64,000 nucleotides of DNA from Ptychodera flava (Eukaryota > Hemichordata > Enteropneusta > Ptychoderidae), in assembly GCF_041260155.1 (NCBI RefSeq), contig NC_091947.1, forward strand, positions 34,916,032 through 34,980,031, written 5' to 3'. The position numbers and the translations under genes are program-made. Shown here in pieces: positions 11,166 through 24,200 of this stretch (within the stretch, counting starts at the first letter, position 1; the number at the start of each line of letters is the position of its first letter). The notes below the pieces were generated by a model. It was not told the origin of the DNA and searched no databases. It worked only from the letters and a program-made list of their open reading frames with translations.

Positions 11166-13683
11166 CAAAATGTGGCCCCACATTCATTCACTCATTCATT
11201 CATCCATTCTTTCTTTGCCGTGTAATGGTTACACGAAATTTTGTGTACATTGGCAGAAGACAAAAAAAAAGAAAATTAATACAATGCATAAAGACTAAAT
11301 ATACTTATAATTACCAATACGTACATTTACACAAACACGCATCAGGTTACAACCTAACTATATTACCCTTTAAAGTTGGCCAGAAAACCCCCGCACACCA
11401 TATATTGTCAGAAAGTTGAGTATCTGACCTTATAATTACATGCAGTTGCAAGCTTAGGTTTTGGTCTCATAACTTTATTACATGTTTCTTTTGAAGGACG
11501 AATCTAGGTTCTCCTCATGGAAGTCCTCAGTTTTCTTTCCGGAGATATTATCACTACCAAAGTGTGATTTATGTTTCTACTGTAACAGCAGAAAGGTAGC
11601 CTAACTAAACTCTTATTCAGGTGAAACACTTGTGCTTGTTTACTGACAACCAGTTTTCTTAGCCGTTCTCATCGGATCATCATACTCAATAGTAGTTCCT
11701 AACAGCTAGTCTTCCAAGAATACGCAAAGAAATCCGCTACCTTGGTACTTTACAGACTCAAGTCATGTTTTGACGTCTAAATCGTTGTCATAAACCTCCA
11801 AAGTACACTGCTGAATGAAATAAATCCCGATTATGTAGTAGCAGCGTATGTAAAGAGATATTCTTGATTCAACTATTTAAGAAATTAAATTACGTGCGCT
11901 GCTAAAATGATTGAGAAGCGGATATTATATTTATGCCCCCATCCCCATCCCTGCTCCACTCTTGTTGGAGGAGTATTCACACCTGTAATATTGACATCCC
12001 CCATTTTCATCTCACGTACTCAAGAGAAATGTTTTTGCTTTTGTTTTTGCCGCTAGAACCTGTTTTTTTGGCTCTGGAACCTGTTTTTGCCCCTGCTCCA
12101 CATCGACACTTTGACCAATATTTTGTAGAAGTGGTTAAGGAGCGTACAATCGGCCTCATAACCAATCCCAGAATCAGTCTCTGGTGACTCTTCTAGTCTG
12201 CACTAAATCTGTGTCAAAATGACGCCACTTAGCGTTAGATCCAAAATTGCTGCAGTAACTGAACCTGTCGTAGCCAACATCGGTATGCAAAAAGAGCGTA
12301 CGTATACTTTCACATTTTTTACATCACAAAGTTGATCAGCGAGTCACTTTTATCAGGAAAATATCTCGCAAAGTTAAACTCATTTTTACGCAGCGCTTGT
12401 ACTACTGAATATGCAATCCATGATCTAAGGCATTGTTTGTTTGTGCCATGGTAACTCTACATCATTGAAACTTATGGCTGAAATGATGTGTTGTAACGGC
12501 ATTGCCGTAAACGGACATGAAGTGTCTGTCAACGAATTCGCCCTCCTTTTTTTAACAATCCGTGACGTTTCGTGGCCAAACAATAAACACATTTCGAATA
12601 GAAATATCGCTGTATAGGTTTAATGCTCTAATGTCCTTTTCCTTTCTATAAAGAAGGTCACGACGACACGCTTTTACAAGCTGGCAATGTGCCCATTCTT
12701 TTTTCGACGTACACAATGCAGCCATTCTTAGACTATTATTTCAATCATTCCGTTCGAATTTGATGAATACGTATATCATTTGGTCGAAACATGGGATTTT
12801 AATTGAACTAAAGTGATGTGTATCTGGTATTTGGCTTGAAGCCTTAAAGACAACAGCTGAACGTCGCATTCTACTATTGGGCGGACGTTTGGTCGTGGGG
12901 TCTCCAGAGCAAAATTCGTTGCTAGGCGATTTGATGACGTTGTGGCAAGACCCGGGGCAAGACGCAAGAATACAAAACATGTCGAAAAATGTCAAAATGT
13001 TAAGGGTGTATTATTTTAGCCTTGTTGGTGGTGGGATCTGCGTTCTTTTTTTTTCTTTGTAGATGATTTATTTGAAGCTATTTTCAAGTCGACCATGTAA
13101 AACTTAGTTTAAGAAAAAAACGTAATGCGTCTGTCGAAGTAACTGTTTGTAGGCCTACATTACCTCAGTCGGACGTTTAAATACGATATGATAAGTCCTA
13201 ACGTAAAGCCTGCTTATTTTTGTTGCCCATACAATACCGTGGATGCCATGCGTCGGACGCCCTTCTCTCCGTCCTTCAACCAACTCTGAGCGTACCGTTG
13301 ACCATTTCATTTGCAATCGTCCTTGCTCGTGAAAGTAAAACGACCATGACGGCAGATATGCGAGTAGAGATTTGTACAAGTCGAAAAAGGAAATTTCAGG
13401 AAAAAACCGTTACTTTTGGTGTATATCTGTGGTCATCGGAATATGATATGACAAATATGTGTGAAATGCACCTAGTAAGGGTTTCCTAAATGAAAATGAT
13501 AACATCATTAATGTTATCCACTACAAAACAAAATTAGTCTGCGGTCACGGTTTTGAAAGCCTTAGTTCCGCAGTAATGGTCATTTCCAAGGAATACTCTG
13601 ATTAAAATATCGAACATTCAATCAACAGCAAAGTTAGAATAGAACTTCCTCAAATTTTCATTATTGGATTAATATTCTAACAA
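11166..13683. other. Stretch without a supported gene
   Basis: An ATTC-rich tract lies at about 11170-11205. An 82-codon open frame without recognisable domains lies at 12817-13062 in a more GC-rich patch. I see no tRNA, conserved domain or clear exon. Confidence 0.5.
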
Positions 13684-13687
13684 TTAA

Positions 13688-14038
13688 AGTAAAACGCGCC
13701 TCTGGGACAGATATTTGTGCTTTGAAACTTTATCAATTCTATTCTGATCTACCACTTGTGGGGTTAATTTTAAAGCTCTTGGCGAAAGAAAACTTTTCAC
13801 TGTCTTAGTTTTTCGAAAATCGAACATTTTAATTTTCTCCACAGAGTTAACAAGGGATGGCCACCATTTTGAATTTCAAATATCTGTAAATCTTAGGTAA
13901 TTTGTTTCCCTTGTACCAAAATTTGCAGGGTGACCCCCCATTTTTATTCTTGATTTTGAAAGAGAATGGTTTTAAAGATTCCTTGAGGAAACTTTGTGCA
14001 AAAGTTTAAGTCTTTCGCTTTCGAGGCGCATATCACGT
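13688..14038 (+). mobile_element. 351-bp TTAA-flanked miniature element, copy 1
   Basis: It is flanked by TTAA (13684-13687 and 14039-14042). The left end carries AACGCGCCTC and the right end GAGGCGCATATCACG, imperfect inverted repeats. It matches 33507-33859 over its whole length, for example CTACCACTTGTGGGG and CTTAGTTTTTCGAAAATCGAA. It has no coding capacity. Confidence 0.85.
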
Positions 14039-14652
14039 TAAACGGCCGCAAAGTGTACAGCACATGCTAGCAATGCTAAACCGTACTTCGATATTATGTC
14101 CAGTGAGCTACATGTACAGATATTGTACTTATGTATACGGAGAACGACCTGTAACTTTTTTCAGTGTTTGGGGCGGGGCCTTTGCCGTGTACTTAGCCAC
14201 AAGCGACTGTGTAGTGAGCGACATGTATGGAAACGTTTCACCACAGACGCACGACTTAACCTGTGACATGCACATGACCTCCATTTCCACGACCGTCCGG
14301 TCAGTTGTACAACACATCATGGAGATAGAAGCGGTTGGAGTATATTTGAAAATAAACAAGCTAATATGGTGTTCACAGAAAAGTCGCTGCTTTAACTTTT
14401 TTCCACTGAACACGGACATTGGCGACTATTTTGGCTTCTGCCCTTTTGTCCAAATTATCCACGATGATCCCGAAATTCAGACTCAAAAAAGCCTGTTCAC
14501 ATTTGAACAGGTTTAAGAAGCTCACTTTGAGGTGTGTACTTTCGAAGTTGTCTCCTGCTTTACCTCGTGATGGTCCACCAAATGCGTTGTTGTTCATTTT
14601 TTTCAACGGTGTCAGGGTTTCAATTTGCCATACATTGTCGTCATAAGAGACC

Positions 14653-15648
14653 GAGCACAATTAACGGGGGGCGGAAGAGAAATGGGGGGGCATGAAAAAA
14701 AATGAGTGTTCTTGGGGTGGGCCATGAAAAGGGAAGGTAAGGGGTGGGCCACCAATATATTTTACACCATGACAGACAGAGAATATTTTTCAGCATTTTT
14801 GTTCCTTGTTGAAGCTGGAGTTCCTTGTTAAACTTCTTGTAGCATGATGAAATACCAAGTCTTAAACCTCACAATGCAGTTGTTATGTGTAAAATTAGCA
14901 ATGTTATTATTGAAAATTGACTTCATTTGTCAACAATAATAATGGTTGGTAATGATACAGAGGCTAGGTTGAAACTGGTTATTTCATCATGCTATAGGAA
15001 GCACTAGAATACGTAGTGGACACACAGAAAACAATGCTGAAAAAAGTAGAAAAAATGGCATTAATGGGTCTTTTATAGTTAGCCCATGAAGGACTATTCC
15101 AATGGCAGACTGTCATTACAGTGGAGTAACATTGATGAAATGCACAATATTGAGCTTAGCTTGTTAGACTAACTTGGAGATGTGCAGGTGAACACTGTCA
15201 TCATTAAAAATAATTCATGTCTAAATCAATGCTTCAACTATGACAACTTTAACAGCACTGAATGAACTTGTAGATTGTTTATAACGTATTTGGTAATTTC
15301 ATCATTCTTGAGATTCAAATAGCACAACACAATACTGAAAAGTAGCTGTAGGTGTTACAAATAGTAAAGCTTGAACATATGTTATTTTGTTTGTTTATTA
15401 TTTATTTCAAGAGTGCAAGAATATTGTTTTCACTAAAGCATATATTAAAAGTTATAAGGATTATACATATGTGTACAACTTTGTACCTATGTGATCTTTC
15501 TTTTTTGGGGAGGGGGGGGGGCACAAAAATTTTGTTGCCGGTGATGGGGGGCACTAAAACTTTTGCTGGTGTTAGAGGGGGGCTGTAAAAAATATATGCA
15601 CGACATATTTTCTCTTCCAGCCCCCCCCCCCCACCGTTAATTGTGCTC
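14653..15648. mobile_element. ~1-kb terminal-inverted-repeat element with G-rich subtermini
   Basis: GAGCACAATTAACGG at 14653 is exactly complementary to the sequence at 15634-15648. Both ends then run into G-rich (left) or C-rich (right) tracts and an AGAG-containing word. No open frame with transposase features is present, so it looks like a non-autonomous DNA transposon. A target duplication is not obvious. Confidence 0.7.
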
Positions 15649-16001
15649 TTTCCCTAAGATCATAATGCAGGCATCATTTGATATTTTAATTATCAGTTTG
15701 TGTGATCATTTAAGTTTCCAGCAATGTGTCGTTGACAACATGCTGTGACGTAATTTCCCTTCCCAACCACCCAACTGATGAGTGTACTGCACTCTTTTCC
15801 GATGCAGCCGGTACTTTCAACGTTTTCCCTGTTACCGAAACGAACCACAAATAAATGTCTTGTACGATGAGAGTCTCTACAATCTTGGATACATCGTTTG
15901 GTTGTGTTCGGATACAGCAAGTAATGAAACTATACCGCACTTCGGCGTTTGGCTCGACAGCTGCAAATGAAAACTTTGGACGTGTACATCGAATTTTTAA
16001 T

Positions 16002-16027
16002 TACACACACACACACACGCGCGCGCG

Positions 16028-16084
<57 letters not shown>
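16002..16084. repeat. Compound (AC)n(GC)n(TC)n microsatellite
   Basis: Three dinucleotide tracts follow each other directly: AC repeats, then GC repeats, then about 27 TC repeats. Confidence 0.97.
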
Positions 16085-16091
<7 letters not shown>

Positions 16092-16153
16092 ATCTTTGTC
16101 AATGATGAGGAACTGTCTCCGAAGCATGATGGGCTGCGGTTTCAAGAAGAAAG

Positions 16154-16291
16154 CACAGTCACTCGTGATCAGTCTATCCGCTCGGCGTCTTTGCCCCGAT
16201 AGAAGTGTGTACATGTGCCCGAGAAAATCCCATATGTACGTCTATGGGGGCATAGACGCCGAGCGGAATAGACTGATCACGAGTGACTGTG
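16154..16291. repeat. Hairpin with 44-46-bp arms
   Basis: CACAGTCACTCGTGATCAGT at 16154 and its complement ending at 16291 belong to arms of about 45 bp with two or three mismatches, around a ~48-bp loop. Confidence 0.85.
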
Positions 16292-18208
16292 AAGAAAGTA
16301 GGAACTTCCTACCTCTTTTTGACCTCCGGGGTGAGTAAAAGTAAGGAAAGCATTGAATGTGGGGCCAACAAGCGGCAAATTTGAAATGGCTAAAACAGTA
16401 TGCTTGACTTGCAGTTTCTGAAAATCAGTCTACCGTATATCATTAACGGATATCACCGTTTAAATGCACTGTCCTCGCTGGAACATTAACGAATCATTTT
16501 TTCTAGGTTTTCCACGATGCGGCTTTGTATCTGCTATAGATTGAGTACGGCGCGCCAAATGTTTCAAAAATTTTATCGATTCAGTGCAAAAATAAAGTGT
16601 TTTTCTCAATTGAAATAAAAATTCGGTCTCATTAGGAAGGAAATAAGTAAGAAAAGTATAATTAAAAAACAAAAGACAGAAATGTCATTTAATACTTCAT
16701 TTTAACTTGAGAAAAAATATTTTAAGCGTAATTAGGAAATAAACAATTTTCAACGATTTGAAAAAGTCATACATCCATACTTATCGACATACATACACGT
16801 ATAATAGTTCGCGAAAAAGGTGCAATGAGTGCTGATTTTACAAAAAGAAAAAAGAAAAATATGTTATACAGTGATACGTCCAAAAAAGTCACAAGAAAAT
16901 CACTAAAAATCACTACTACCACTCGGAAAAAAATAGTACAAAAATAAAAATGTGAACCACATACAGAAAATAATTGTAAAAGAATCAGACAAAAAAAGCC
17001 ATGCACACATAAAATTATTTATGTACTTCAGAAAATTAAAAAGCACTACGTCTCATAATAAACGTATTATAGATAATCAAAAATATAATATGAATCACTA
17101 GCCGCTTTGACAGTAAAGAGAGAAAATCAGAGAAAAAATTCGGCAGTGATGGCTCTAGACAAAAGTGAATCTCATCTACCAAAAAATAAAATAAATAAAA
17201 TAAAAACGAAAAAAATAAAAAAATGCCATGAACAGAGATACAAAAAACGCGTAGGCCTGTGGAAAGAAAAAATTAAATGAGGACTCGCCACAGCAAAAAA
17301 AAAAAAAAAGAAAAAAGAAAAAAAAACAAGAAAAAAAAAGGACTCGCCACAGAAAAAAAACAAGCCCGAAATTACAATTATTTATTCAAAAAACTCGTGG
17401 TTCACGTTTCCTTCGATCGATGAATCCCCAACAGCGGGGAATCCGATCACCACATACTCCAATGTTTGACGAAATATTAATCGAGCATTTCAGTGATAAC
17501 GTGACATCTTGAACCTAGCTCTGTTTGGCTGGGCCCTGCTCTACTGGAAACCATACTTGATGAAATGAAGTGGGCAATATCACCTAAAGAACGTCCAAGT
17601 TAACAGTGAATAGTTCCAGAGAGTCAAGTTAACTGAGCAAATTTCAGGCAGTCCACAGGTCAGATCACGAGCGAGACGTACAACCCATGACCCTTCATAG
17701 CAACACTGCGAACATATCGATGCCTTAGGCGCGGTATGGCAGGGAGCCCACTGCAGGCCTTCCACCGAGCCGCACTGTCATCGCCGTTTGGCCTACATGA
17801 TTTCTACATAGTTTTATACGTATGGTTCGATACATCGGGTTCAAATACCATGATAATAAACCACCTCGTTGTTTGCTAATCCTCGTCTATCCTCAAAGAT
17901 CACCAAAATCATGATAAAATGAATAGTTTTGAAGAAATCTGCCGCGTGTTGAGAGAACGTCCATCGCTTTCCGTGTTCGACAGACAAGCGACGCAACTGT
18001 ACAAGCCTTACCTTACGACTACGAGTATGGCGAGAGTGTCCGGCCTTCGCAACGCCAGACACTCTCACTATACTCGCAAGGCTAGACAGGCACATACACG
18101 ACATGTCGATCCCCATTGCAGAAATCTTTATATCCACACAGTCCAATATATGGAGCTACGATATTTGTGCAGTAGCCTATACATAGCTCTTGGTGGCAGG
18201 GCAGGGCA

Positions 18209-18292
18209 GGGCTGTGAGTTACCGGCGTTATACGGCCTGGCCGTATAACGCCGGTGTTATACGGCCTGGCCGTATCCGGTAACTCACAGCCC
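18209..18292. repeat. GC-rich palindrome inside copy A
   Basis: GGGCTGTGAGTTACCGG and its complement frame an inner repeat of TTATACGGCCTGGCCGTATAA. A related hairpin with the same core lies at about 18556-18628. Copy B keeps both in a slightly decayed form (about 22915-23000 and 23258-23330). Confidence 0.8.
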
Positions 18293-18496
18293 GGCCTTGC
18301 TGCGGTTCCGTAGCCCTACCACTCCCTTTGCTGGTTGTGTTGAGCTACAGTATACAGAGAAATAGCGGCTGCTTGATCAGTGTTTGTCAAGTCGGGCGCG
18401 TTCGCGTTCTACAGGTACTAGTGAAAACGTTGCCTCGAATTTAAACGGAGTGTTTCAGCCCGAGTATTTTTGCCTTTGCCACACTCCGTTTAGAGG

Positions 18497-18728
18497 CTAA
18501 ACCCACGGGATACGTGTGTGGTTCGATACATAGCGGCCGCTGCTAGCTTTGCATGACAGGGATGTGTACGTGTTACCGGCGTTATACGGGAGGCCGTGTC
18601 ACGCCGGTAACACACAGCCCTGCCATGCAGAACTAGGCCGCAGCGTGCTGCGTGGTATGCAATTTTACTATGCATACCCACACGGCGGCCGCTGTGTATC
18701 GAACCACACGTAACCGTGGGCTAGCGGC
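18497..18728. repeat. Large inverted repeat around GCGGCCGC in copy A
   Basis: Arms of about 45 bp, CCCACGGGATACGTGTGTGG...GCGGCCGCTG on the left and its near complement on the right, enclose the smaller GTTACCGGCGTTATACGG hairpin and make a nested cruciform-capable structure. The same structure is present in copy B at about 23206-23424. Confidence 0.75.
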
Positions 18729-19187
18729 AAGCCATCGTTTTGTTGGGGTTTGGGCACAGACTGTCTATGGTTTGGGAGAAACGGCCCTACACTTTACAGC
18801 GAGGGATCGCTGGTTCCGGCGTCTACTGTACTAGCGACGGGACCGCCGGCCGCTGGCTTACCAACTCGAGTGTACATTGAAGCGAGGGGACCACTGGCAG
18901 CCGACGAACCATCACGAGTGTTTTGTCCATTTGTAACTGTTTAATATAGAATGTGACGTGTCGGTAACTTGGTCGTCCAAGAGATGATATTGAAGACTAG
19001 AAGCTGGGAGTTATCGCTGAAATACCCCAAATATCATGTCAAACATCCGAGTGTGATGATCCCAAACCCTCTGGCATTAAACTGTAACAATCATGACGTT
19101 GACAATTGTTCATTTTCATGTTGGGCTTTTTCTGCGGGGCGTCCCACTCTGTTTTCTTTTCTCGAACGGGCCTCTTTTTTTTCTACT

Positions 19188-19226
<39 letters not shown>

Positions 19227-19945
19227 TAACCTCTTTTTTTTTTTTTTTTGTAACCTCGCTTTGGTTTTTTTTCCAAGCTGACCTCGTTTTGGTTTCTTTA
19301 CAGCCTCAACGCCGGCGCGATCTCGGTCGACTTTTCAATTGTGATTCTCTTCCTTTTTTTAGTCAGACCTGATGGTGGTTCGTTTTGTTTTTTGGTAGTA
19401 GTGCAAGTACTATTTGTGGTTTTGTTTTTAATCATTTCAATATTTTTTGTGTGTGCTTGATTTTTTTTCTTTTTTCCCTTATAATCAGCATTCATTGCAC
19501 CTTTATATCAAATACACGTGTATGTGTACGTCAATAAGTATGGGAGTGTGGTATTTCCAAATTTTTGAAAAGTTTATCTTCTCATTACGGTTTAAAGAAT
19601 ATTTTACAATTAAGCATTACATAACATTCTGCCCTTTTTTGCAATAATACTTTTCTCGTTTATTTTCTTCCGTAATTCCATCGAATTTTTATTTCAATCA
19701 AGAAAGACGGTTGCAAGTCATCTTTATCTGTACAGGCACATTCAATATTTAATGACACGTATTTTCAAATGAATGCTATTTTTATGAAAAGGTACATTAA
19801 TAAAATGCAATGATATGGACGAAAGAACTTTTTTCTTTATTATTCATACACGTTTAAGACTTGTTTTTAGAAAGAAAATTTGACAGTTTATTTTTACTCT
19901 ATGACGATAAATATTTTTGAAACATTTGGCGCGCCGTAGATTGAG

Positions 19946-21250
19946 ATCAATTTTCCTGCAGCCTTGGCAAAGAGATGATTAGAGTCATCTCCCTCGGACA
20001 TAAGACAAACTTCACAAAATTATGTAAATTTATTCCATTTTATTGTTCTTTATAATGAAGTATTTTCAGGCATCAGAGAAGATGATGTACATCTGCAAAT
20101 GACTCAAGGACACGTTTGCTTGCTCCACAACTGTCTTCATATTTAGCGTTCAGCGCACGATAGTATTAAGCTGGACGCTCATGCTCGGCATTTGCCCGGC
20201 AAAACTTTAGATAGTTATCATTATGAGCTACTAAATGCCAGTTATTTTAACATTATCATTTCACCAGTTTTATAAATGGCAGCTATGTACAATTGGCATT
20301 TGTGTCTTTGCCCAGTGTGTTTAATCTAATGGCTGATATTTACCAGGGACAAGTATGGCATGGTGCCAAGCGTGGCATGGTGCCAGTGTTGCAATGATGT
20401 ACGCCCTCTACGTACATTCTTGAAAAAAAATTACCATTACGTTTAGCAACTGCTGCTTAGCGCTGTTTGTACACAGCATTGCCACCGAGTTTACAGCTCC
20501 TGTTTGGAAACATTCAGTAAAAGCGGGGAAAAGAATAAATAGCGTTTACTTCCTTACTAGTTTTTAGACAGAAACTGGTCAAAGAGAATTATCCAAAAAC
20601 CTGTTTATATAAAATTGATGTTCCATGTTGGTGTGAAGCTATGTTGAAATTTATGGTGTTTGATACTGTTGACAAATGATTGTATCAGTCTTTTGAAAAT
20701 CATTCAAGAAAAGCTTAATATGAGGTATTTTATTGAAACCAAATTGGGCATTTTAACTATGTATCGGGTCTCATACAAAATCAACAACACCATTGTCAAA
20801 ATCAGAAGACAATTCATGATGTCTTCTCATGCCATAGAAAATCAAACCACAAATACAAAACATCAACCTGCAAAAGTTATTTCATTTCACTTTGAATTTA
20901 ATTTTCTTTTTACTTTGAATTTACTTTTATTTTCATTTTACTTTGAATTTTTATTTTCAATTTTACTTTAATTTTTTTATTTAACATTTAATTTCTTTAT
21001 TTCACGTGAAATGTTTTTCATTTTAATTTAACTTTATCATATTTTCATTTCAATTATGATTTTATTTTTTTTCTTTCTTAAAAAATGTTTCAAATGAAAT
21101 GTTCCTGCTTTTTTAATCAAAATAAAATCATAAAACAAACAATTTTTGTTTTCAATGTCTAATGTTTGATTTTTTCCTTTTCAAGAAACAAAAAATTATT
21201 TTTTTTGAAATTTATTTTGACTTATTTGCGATAGTTTTTCGTTTTTGTTT
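19946..21250. other. Spacer between the two 3.4-kb elements
   Basis: The spacer is about 1.3 kb. Its last third (20880-21240) is low-complexity T-rich sequence with repeated ACTTTGAATTT-like words. No gene is supported. Confidence 0.55.
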
Positions 21251-21257
21251 CGATATC

Positions 21258-24200
21258 TACGGCGCGCCAAATGTTTCAAAAATATTTATCGATTCAGTGC
21301 AAAAATAAACTGTCTTTCTCGATTGAAATAAAAATTCGGTGTCATTAGGAAGAAAATAAGTAAGAAAAGTATAATTAAAAAACAAAAGACAGAAATGTCA
21401 TTTAATACTTCATTTTAACTTGACAAAAAATCTTTAAAGCGTAATTAGGAAATAAACAATTTTCAACGATTTGAAAAAGTCATACATCCATACTTATCGA
21501 CATATATACACGTATAATAGTTCGCGTAAATGTTGCAATGAGTGCTGATTTTACAAAAAAAGAAAGAAAAATATGTTATACAGTGGTACGTCCACAAAAT
21601 TCACAAGAAAATCACTAAAAACCACTACTACCACACGGAAAAAATATTACAAAAAATGAAAATGTGAACCACATACAGAAAATCATTATAAAAGAATCAG
21701 ACAAAAAAGAGTCATGCATACATAAAATTATTTATGTACTAAAGAAAATTAAAAAGCACTACGTCTCATAATAAACGTATTATAGATTATCAAAAATATA
21801 ATATGAATCACCAGCCGCTTTGACAGTAAAGAGAGAAAATCGGTGAAAAAATTCGGCAGTGATGGCTCTAGACAAAAGTGGATCTCATTTACGAAAAAAA
21901 TAAAATAAAATAAAATAAAAACGAAAAAAATAAAAAATGCAATGAACAGAGATACAAAAAAAAACGCGTGGGCCTGTGGAAAGAAAAAATAAATGAGGAC
22001 TCGCCACAGCAAGAAAAAAGAAAAAAAAAAAAGAAAAAAGAAAAAAAACCGTGCACTCGCCACAGAAAAAAAAACAACAAGCCCGAAATTACAATTATTT
22101 TATTCAAAAAACTCATGGTTCACGTTTCCTTCGATCGATGAATCCCCAACAGCAGGGAATCCGATCACACATACTCCAATGTTTGACGAAATATTAATTG
22201 AGCATTTCAGTGATAACGTGACATCTTGAAACCTAGCTCTGTTTGGCTGGGCCCTGCTCTACTTGAAACCATACTTGATGAAATAAAGTTGGCAATATCA
22301 CCTAGAGAACGTCCAAGTTAACAGTGAATAGTTCCAGAGAGTCAAGTTAACTGAGCCAATTTCAGGCAGTCCACAGGTCAGATCACGAGCGAGACGTACT
22401 ACGACCCATGACCCTTCATAGCAACACTGCGAACATATCGATGCCTTAGGCGCGGTATGGCAGGGAGCCCACTGCAGGCCTTCCACCGAGCCTCACTGTC
22501 ATCGGCCGTTTGGCCTACATGATTTCTACACAGTTTTATACGTATGGTTCGATACATCGGGTTCAAATACCATGATAATAACCACCTCGTTGTTTGCTAA
22601 TTCCTCGTCTATCCTCAAAGATCACCCAACTCATGATAAAATGAATAGTTTTGAAGAAATCTGCCGAATGTTGAGAGAACGTCCATCGTTTTCCGTGACG
22701 AGCGGCGCAACTGTACAAGCCTTACGACTACGAGTAGGAGTATGGCGAGAGTGTCCGGCCTTCGCAACGCCAGACACTCACTATACTCGCAGGGCTAGAC
22801 CGGCACATACACGACATGTCGATCCCCATTGCAGAAATCTGTATATCCACACAGTCCAATACATAGAGCTACGATATTTGTGCAGTAGCCTATACAAAGC
22901 TCTGGGTGGCAGGGCAGGGCTGTGAGTTTAATATACCGGCCTGGCCGTATAACGCCGGTGTTATACAACCTGGCCATATCCGATAACTCACAGCCCAGCC
23001 TTGCTGCGGTTCCGTAGCCCTACCACTCCCTTTGCTGGTTGTGTTGAGCTACAGTGTACAGAGAAATAGCGGCTGCTTGATCAGTGTTTGTCAAGTCAGG
23101 CGCGTTCGCGTTCTACAGGTACTAGTGAAAACGTTGCCTCGAATTTAAACGGAGTGTTTCAGCCCGAGTATTTTTGCCTTTACCATACTCCATTTAGAGG
23201 CTAAACCCACGGGATACGTGTGTGGTTCGATACATTGCGGCCGCTGCTAGCTTTGCATGGCAGGGCTGTGTACGTGTTACCGGCGTTATACGGAGGCCGT
23301 GTCACGCCGGTAACACATAGCCCTGCCATGCAGAACTAGGCCGCAGCGTGCTGCGTGGTATGCAATTTTACTATGCATACCCACACGGCGGCCGCTGTGT
23401 ATCGAACCACACGTAACCGTGGGCTAGCGGCAAGCCATCGTTTTCTTGGGGTTTGGGCACAGACTGTCTATGATTTGGGAGATGCGGCCCTACAGTTTAC
23501 AGCGAGGGTATCGCTGGTTGCCGCGTGTAGGCCTACTGTACTACCGACGGGACCGCCGGCCGCTGGCTTACCACCTCGAGTGTACATTGGAGCGAGGGGA
23601 CCGCTGGCAGCGACGAACCACCACGAGTGTTTTGTCCACTTTTAACCAAAACTGGTAACTGTTTAATATAGAATGGGACGTGTCGGTAACTTGGACGTCC
23701 ATGAGATGATATTGATGACTAGAAGCTGAGAGTTATCGCTGAAATACCCCAAAGATCATGTCCAACATCCGAGTGTGATGATCCAAAACCCTCTGGCATT
23801 AAACTGTAACAATCATGACTTTGACAATTATCCAATTTTCATGTTGGGCTTTTTCTGCGGGGTGTCCCTCTCTGTTTTCTTTTCTCGAACGGGCCTCTTT
23901 TTTTTTCTACTTTTTTTTTTTTTTTTTTTTTTGGTAACCTCTTTTTTTTTTTTTTTTTTTTTGTAACCTCGCTTTGGTTTTTTTTCCAAGCTGACCTCGT
24001 TTTGGTTTCTTTACAGCCTCAACGCCGGCGCGATCTCGGTCGACTTTTCAATTGTGATTCTCTTTCTTTTTTTAGTCAGACCTAATGGTGGTTCGTTTTG
24101 TTTTTTGGTAGTAGTGCAAGTACTATTTGTGGTTTTGTTTTTAATCATTTCAATGTTTTTTATGTGTGTGCTTGATTTATTTTTTTTCTTTTTCTTTTTT

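Larger units (their letters stand above)
15649..16545. other. Non-coding stretch with microsatellite and hairpin
   Basis: Apart from the microsatellite at 16002-16084 and the hairpin at 16154-16291, nothing is recognisable. Short open frames on both strands at 15693-15970 overlap each other and show no domain. Confidence 0.45.
16546..19938. mobile_element. 3.39-kb TIR element, copy A
   Basis: It begins TACGGCGCGCCAAATG and ends with the complement. The terminal match extends through TTTCAAAAAT to about 32 bp with one small gap. It is flanked by GATTGAG on both sides (16539-16545 and 19939-19945), a 7-bp target duplication. Inside are GC-rich palindromes built on TTACCGGCGTTATACGG (18.2 and 18.57 kb), three copies of a GGTTCGATACAT-type word, A- and T-homopolymer runs, and no long open frame. 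It is presumably non-autonomous. A 7-bp duplication is uncommon; the superfamily is not assigned. Confidence 0.9.

Noticed and set aside
12817..13062. 82-codon open frame in a GC-richer patch
   Set aside because: It looks protein-like in part, but has no domain, no good acceptor and no partner exon.
14064..14516. 150-codon plus-strand open frame
   Set aside because: No recognisable domain, no supporting splice signals, and a competing minus-strand frame overlaps it. I regard it as chance.
17580..17765. Short frames present in both 3.4-kb elements (also 22298-22486, 18652-18834, 23355-23645)
   Set aside because: They are similar only because the DNA copies are similar. They are short, frameshifted between copies and lack any transposase motif.
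17820..17850. GGTTCGATACAT as a tRNA B box
   Set aside because: No A box at the right distance and no cloverleaf; the word recurs as part of inverted repeats in the element.
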